A stretch of 42,826 nucleotides of DNA, from positions 1 to 42,826 of the forward strand of contig WQZF01000013.1 in NCBI GenBank assembly GCA_009780885.1, given 5' to 3'. The notes under the pieces were generated by a model. That model saw nothing but the letters and a program-made list of their open reading frames with translations, did not search any database and was not told the origin of the DNA. The stretch is from Betaproteobacteria bacterium (GTDB lineage Bacteria; Pseudomonadota; Gammaproteobacteria; Burkholderiales; Rhodocyclaceae). Made by a program: the position numbers and the translations under genes. Of the stretch, positions 39,517 through 42,826 are shown piece after piece; the first letter of the stretch is position 1; each line of letters opens with the position of its first letter.

Positions 39517-39920
39517 GGCAAGCCCCCGCGCCGATGCCGCTTGAAGACGGGGGCAACGGACTCCACGACCACCTCGCCGCGCGCCGCGCCATCGGGCAAC
39601 AACCCGGCATCGAGCTGCATCCTTCCGGCGGCGATGTCGCGCAGTTGCGCAATCGCGTCGCGGTAGCGATCCCGAGCCTCTTCGGTCACCGACTCGCCGA
39701 GCAACAGATAACGGCCGATGTCGCAGGTCAGACGCACCACCGTCGGCGGCACGCGAACGAGCGGCACGGCATAGCTCGCGCGCAGATAGTCGTCGACCGT
39801 CGCCGCCGCATCGCGGAGCGCGTCCTCGACCGCCTGAGCCGGCAGCATGCTTTCGCGCTGCAGGATTTCATCCTCGCCGTAGCGGTCGATCAAATCCTGC
39901 CGAGTGGCGTAGGGCTTCAT
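39513..39920 (-). CDS. DUF1320 (Mu gp36-like) head-tail connector protein
   Basis: The 135-residue protein starts YATRQDLIDRYGEDEILQ and contains ALRDAAATVDDYLRASYAVPL, then LTCDIGRYLL, the hallmark of DUF1320/Mu gp36. It overlaps both neighbours by 4 bp. It probably acts at the head-tail interface. Confidence 0.9.
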   Translation of the reverse strand: MKPYATRQDLIDRYGEDEILQRESMLPAQAVEDALRDAAATVDDYLRASYAVPLVRVPPTVVRLTCDIGRYLLLGESVTEEARDRYRDAIAQLRDIAAGRMQLDAGLLPDGAARGEVVVESVAPVFKRHRRGGLP

Positions 39921-40132
39921 TTTTTATTGGCCGAAGGTTTTGTGGCCGGGGGTTTTGGGGCGTCCGGCGTCACGTTTTCCGTGACGGCCAGCATCGACTC
40001 GCTCTTCAGCGCCTCCCACTGACCCGCCGAAAACTCGCTCCCGGACACCGTTCTCGGCGCAACCGTCCAGGCGCGCCCCGCGCGCCTGAACCCGTCGACC
40101 CGGGCGGTGATGGTGAAAGTCTTTTCGTCCAT
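39917..40132 (-). CDS. Mu gp35-like (FluMu-type) protein
   Basis: The 71-residue protein has the pattern ITARVDGFRRAGRAW, then FSAGQWEALKSESMLAVTE, found in small Mu-like proteins (gp35/HI1506-like) encoded after the major head gene. A Pro/Lys-rich tail follows. The ATG is at 40132; a GTG directly after the head-gene stop would add one residue. Confidence 0.75.
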   Translation of the reverse strand: MDEKTFTITARVDGFRRAGRAWTVAPRTVSGSEFSAGQWEALKSESMLAVTENVTPDAPKPPATKPSANKK

Positions 40133-40135
40133 CAC

Positions 40136-41053
40136 TTATGCCCCGGTTGATCCGAAAGCCAGTTGCCAAAAGCCGTAGCCGCCAGCCGCACGCGCCTCGA
40201 CGCCGAACTTGAATTTCTTGCGCATGAACACATCGTCCGACGACAGATCGACCTGATCGACAAAAACCGGCGCCTTGCGCTCCTGGTAGATCACCGGCTT
40301 GACCGCCTGAGTCGTATCGAGCAGATACCATGCGGTATCCGAAGTCAGGCGCGCATCGACGACGACTTCGGCCGTCCCCCGGAAAAGATTGGGCTTGCCG
40401 TCCTCCAGGCGCTCCGCCGTCATCAGTGTTTTGGCCACGTACTCGAGCGCCGAAGGCACCAGCAGGATATTCGGGCGGATATTGAGTGGAACCCCCTGGT
40501 CATCGGCAAACTTCTGCATCGCCGTGCGCGCCGCGCCGTACCCGGCCAGCGCCGCCCCCTCCGAGGCCGCCGAAAGCGGCTTGTTGCTCTTGTTGGAAAC
40601 GCTGCACTTCTCCCCGTCGGCATCGACGCCGGGATGATCGGCATCGAAAAAATACTGCCCGTCGTGGCACGGATTCTTAAAGCCTCCGTTGATCAACGCA
40701 AACACGATATCGTCTGGCAACTGCGCCGCCGACTTCCCGGCCATCTGCGCCTGCGGCGCATAAATCCCGAGATTGTCATCCTCGATATCGTTACGGTCGA
40801 CCTCGATCGTCGCCTCCCAATCCTTGTTTGCAATCGTGTATTTACTCGCGGCAAGCGAATCGACGCGCTTGTCGCCGATCCACTCGCGCATCTTCGGGAA
40901 GTTCGACAGCCAGGCGTAATCGTTCTGGCTCGTCGTCGAAGTAATTTTCATCGCAATCTTTTGCCATTGCGACGGCGCCGTTTCCAGCGCATTGTTGAAA
41001 GTAGCCTTGATCCCCACAAACGCGGCGGAAATCGATTCTTTATTGACAATCAT
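40136..41053 (-). CDS. Mu gpT-like major head (capsid) protein
   Basis: The 305-residue protein starts MIVNKESISAAFVGIKATFNNAL. It contains KITSTTSQNDYAWL, then MREWIGDKRV and NKDWEATIEVDRNDIEDDNLGIY, the conserved blocks of Mu T-type capsid proteins. The start at 41053 has an AAAGGA ribosome site. It follows the decoration-like gene after an 99-bp gap holding palindromes. Confidence 0.94.
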   Translation of the reverse strand: MIVNKESISAAFVGIKATFNNALETAPSQWQKIAMKITSTTSQNDYAWLSNFPKMREWIGDKRVDSLAASKYTIANKDWEATIEVDRNDIEDDNLGIYAPQAQMAGKSAAQLPDDIVFALINGGFKNPCHDGQYFFDADHPGVDADGEKCSVSNKSNKPLSAASEGAALAGYGAARTAMQKFADDQGVPLNIRPNILLVPSALEYVAKTLMTAERLEDGKPNLFRGTAEVVVDARLTSDTAWYLLDTTQAVKPVIYQERKAPVFVDQVDLSSDDVFMRKKFKFGVEARAAGGYGFWQLAFGSTGA

Positions 41054-41065
41054 AAAATCCTTTCC

Positions 41066-41126
41066 GGGCGGCAAAGCCGCCCCTGACGAAACCCCCGTCC
41101 GCCCCCCCTCTTCGAGAGTGGGGGGT
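41066..41126. repeat. Two hairpins between head genes
   Basis: GGGCGGC/GCCGCCC around AAA (41066-41082), and a CCCCCCTC/GAGTGGGGGG hairpin (41103-41126). No U-run for a terminator is seen on the minus strand; these look like dispersed palindromes in the gap before the capsid gene. Confidence 0.5.
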
Positions 41127-41152
41127 AGTGGGGAGTGAGAGAGGTGGCGCGA

Positions 41153-41566
41153 TCAGCCGCGTAGCGGGCGAACCCACACACCCGCCCTGTTGATCTTGAC
41201 CACGGTTCCCGCCACGGGCCTGCTGCCGCTGCCGTCGGTCTTTGCCACCGTTTCATCGTCCTCGGCATAAACCGCATGGAACAATTCGGCCGCGCCCACC
41301 GGGTCGGCGGCGCTGTTCGCCCAGCAAAAAGCCTTGTCGGTACGCACGGAGACGAACACGCCGCCATCGACGCCCATGCGGTTATCCGCGTGAGAATCGG
41401 CGCGGCCGACGACCACCGCACCGGCCATATCCTCGCCGACGGCTTGCGCCAGCCCGGCCAGGACGGCCACCATCGCGCCGCCGAAAATCCTCTTACCCCC
41501 CTTCACCGGCAGCACCACCTGCGCACCCTCGACATAAGGGGTATTACGATCACTGGTCAATGCCAT
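41153..41566 (-). CDS. Prophage capsid decoration-like protein
   Basis: The 137-residue protein starts MALTSDRNTPYVEGAQVVLPV. It contains FCWANSAADPVGAAELF, then EDDETVAKT and AGTVVKINRAGVWV. This pattern is common in a small beta-rich protein encoded between protease and capsid genes of transposable phages (decoration or capsid-stabilising role inferred). Its start is 5 bp after the protease/scaffold stop. Confidence 0.7.
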   Translation of the reverse strand: MALTSDRNTPYVEGAQVVLPVKGGKRIFGGAMVAVLAGLAQAVGEDMAGAVVVGRADSHADNRMGVDGGVFVSVRTDKAFCWANSAADPVGAAELFHAVYAEDDETVAKTDGSGSRPVAGTVVKINRAGVWVRPLRG

Positions 41567-41571
41567 TCGAT

Positions 41572-42762
41572 TTACTCCTTTCTGAACTTCGTAAAATCCT
41601 CGGCCTTGACGCCCAGTTGCGAGCAGACGGCAAGCTCGGCCTGGCTCAGGCCATTGGGGGAACCTCCCGAAGGCGCGACCCCGCTGGTCTGCATCCCGGA
41701 GAGCGCGGCAATCTGCGGAGACTTCTCCAGGAAAACCGAGAGCGCCGCAAAATCCGTCCTGCCCACATCGAGCGCCCAACCCTTCAAGGAAGGCGGCAGT
41801 TTTCCCGAAGCAAGCCCGGCATCGACAGCGGCGGCAACCTTCTCGTCCAGGATCGACTTCGAGAGCGCCGCCAGTTGCGTTTGCAGCTCGGCCACGGCGG
41901 AGACCGGCACATACTTCGCCGGGTCGGGCGCCGCCGCTGGCGCGCCGGTTTGCGCCGAAAGCGCGGCAATGCGCTCCGCCTGCGCCTTCAAGTGATCCGG
42001 CAGGGTTTCCCCGGCCTTCAGTTGCGCCGAGAGTGCAGAGACCGCAGCCGTCGCGGCATCGGCATCGGCGCCCTCGGGAAGGTTCAAAAGAGCGGCCAGC
42101 GCCGCCAGGAGTTTTTCCATTGAAGCGTCCTCCATAGGGGTTGATGGAAAAAAGGGAGTCGAAAGTACGGCCAGCTCTGCCGGCGCTTCGAGCGCCGGAA
42201 CATTGGTCAGGGCCGCATGGGAAAAATCGAGAACGCGCCCATCGGGCGCAAAAGAAAACACCGGGGAGAAATAGCGGTATTCGCCGGCGGCCAGCATCGC
42301 CTTCGCCGCGCTCGTCCATCGCACATCGACGGCATAGAGCCCATCGGCGCGCATTTCCATTTGCGAAAACCAGCCGGCGGCAGGCGCAGGTTTGCCGTTA
42401 TCGCGCGCCAGCAGCGTCTGGTGCTCGTAATCGATCACATAGTCGACCCGCCGCGCGCAGGCCGCCGCCGCCAGCCGCGCGCCGTCGGCAGGATCAAGCC
42501 GGTAACTGGAGGCCGCAGTCAGCAGCCCGGCGCTCGCGTGGAAAACGCCGGAAGGCAGGAGACGGATTTCTGCGGGCGCGCGCTCGCCCTCCAGGGCAAC
42601 GGAGAGCGCGGCAAACGAAAGATTATTTCCGCGTGCCAGGGCGGCTTGGCCGTAGGGGCGACCGTCCCCAGTCGCCCGCCCGTCGCCCCCCCCTCTACGG
42701 TAATGTATAGCCCGGACACATGGTGGACAGGTGTTCAGGGACATGGTGGACGGTTTAGTCAA
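41572..42762 (-). CDS. Mu I-like head protease/scaffold, 5' end replaced
   Basis: From about residue 46 (NNLSFAALSVAL; near 42627) onward the protein matches phage I proteins: a protease domain with LLPSG, YVIDYEHQTLLA and AGWFSQMEMRADGLYAVDVRWT, then LAAGEYRYFSPVFSF. An alanine-rich helical scaffold half follows (LLAALAALLNLPEGADADAAT...), ending KAEDFTKFRKE. The first 42 residues of the frame come from a GTAGGGGC repeat and an insertion-sequence end, not phage sequence. No normal start is visible at the phage junction. The gene is therefore fused or damaged at its 5' end. Confidence 0.75.
   Translation of the reverse strand: MTKPSTMSLNTCPPCVRAIHYRRGGGDGRATGDGRPYGQAALARGNNLSFAALSVALEGERAPAEIRLLPSGVFHASAGLLTAASSYRLDPADGARLAAAACARRVDYVIDYEHQTLLARDNGKPAPAAGWFSQMEMRADGLYAVDVRWTSAAKAMLAAGEYRYFSPVFSFAPDGRVLDFSHAALTNVPALEAPAELAVLSTPFFPSTPMEDASMEKLLAALAALLNLPEGADADAATAAVSALSAQLKAGETLPDHLKAQAERIAALSAQTGAPAAAPDPAKYVPVSAVAELQTQLAALSKSILDEKVAAAVDAGLASGKLPPSLKGWALDVGRTDFAALSVFLEKSPQIAALSGMQTSGVAPSGGSPNGLSQAELAVCSQLGVKAEDFTKFRKE
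42651..42699. repeat. GTAGGGGC-type palindrome (copy 4) at a phage-IS junction
   Basis: CGTAGGGGCGACCGTCCCCA at the left, and CCCCCTCTACG at the right, enclosing a second GTCGCCC-rich part. It sits exactly between phage-like sequence and the insertion-sequence end. Confidence 0.7.
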
Positions 42763-42826
42763 GGATTCTTCCTGAAGAGACGGTAAGCGAGCGCAGGTCG
42801 ATGCGTGCGATGCGCCAGATACTCCA
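42700..42826 (-). mobile_element. End of an insertion sequence (partial)
   Basis: On the minus strand the motif TGTCCACCATGT occurs twice (at about 42727-42716, and with CGTCCACCATGT at about 42753-42742) just after a short coding tail. Tandem CCACCATGT motifs next to a transposase stop are typical of an IS terminus. Element family not determined; most of it lies beyond the window. Confidence 0.55.
42755..42826 (-). CDS. Transposase-like C-terminal tail (partial)
   Basis: The frame is open from the right edge to TAA at 42757-42755, encoding 23 residues ending IDLRSLTVSSGRILD. It lies directly upstream of the repeated CCACCATGT end. Assigned as a transposase only from this context; the tail alone is not diagnostic. 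Confidence 0.4.
   Translation of the reverse strand, partial: WSIWRIARIDLRSLTVSSGRILD

Larger units (their letters stand above)
23187..42762 (-). mobile_element. Mu-like transposable prophage, late (head-tail-mom) half
   Basis: About 19.6 kb of minus-strand late genes in Mu order: protease/scaffold, decoration-like, major head T, gp35-, gp36- and gp37-like, tail tube, tail chaperones with frameshift, tape measure, tail tip proteins, fibre, fibre assembly, then a mom-type operon with com. The 1742-residue tape measure suggests a long non-contractile tail, as in D3112/B3-like transposable phages, rather than Mu's contractile tail. The start coordinate is a guess at the right end. The upstream side is cut by an insertion-sequence end, so transposase, repressor, lysis, portal and terminase genes are not in the window. 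Confidence 0.85.

Overview
The window reads as a GC-rich proteobacterial chromosome, most likely a betaproteobacterium. The main reasons are the compact surE-pcm-nlpD-rpoS cluster, a DUF2069 gene, a Kef-type antiporter beside a gamma carbonic anhydrase, ETF:ubiquinone oxidoreductase and PbpC. This is inferred from gene content and order only; species and genus cannot be told from here.

Left part (about 1-12.9 kb), chromosomal backbone. The end of a DNA-methyltransferase-like gene precedes rsmA. Then come a large unknown membrane protein, a DUF2069 protein, a solitary fliW with a clean terminator, ETF-QO, a CbiX/SirB-like chelatase, and the stress cluster rpoS-nlpD-pcm-surE on the minus strand, followed by a gamma carbonic anhydrase, a Kef-type antiporter and a small secreted protein.

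Middle part (about 12.9-23.1 kb). An accessory island of toxin-antitoxin genes (a RelE-like toxin with a DUF4415/BrnA-like antitoxin, an orphan HigA-like antidote behind a toxin stub, and a complete HigB/HigA-like pair) is threaded with a 76-bp palindromic MITE-like repeat. That repeat has four copies of identical length in the window (995, 12973, 14163, 23063), plus further dispersed palindromes. Core genes follow: mgtA, leuA with a leucine-rich leader peptide and terminator that look like a classical attenuator, and divergent pbpC.

Right part (about 23.2-42.8 kb). The late half of a Mu-like transposable prophage lies on the minus strand, so its right end is at about 23.2 kb. It has Mu-type head genes (protease I-like, decoration-like, T-like major head, gp35/gp36/gp37-like) but a long-tape-measure tail of the D3112/B3 sort. 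The tail chaperone pair has a textbook -1 frameshift signal. The prophage ends in a mom-like operon: com (zinc-finger translational activator), a small overlapping ORF, an ABC-ATPase fused to a GNAT acetyltransferase, and a formyltransferase-fold protein. No classical Mom was recognised, so this is the best candidate for an undescribed DNA-modification system. Its upstream region has a weak sigma70-like promoter, a large dyad where an activator would bind, a GATC-containing palindrome, and flanking inverted repeats. The head-protease 5' end abuts an insertion-sequence end at the right edge of the window, so the prophage early half is outside the window or lost.
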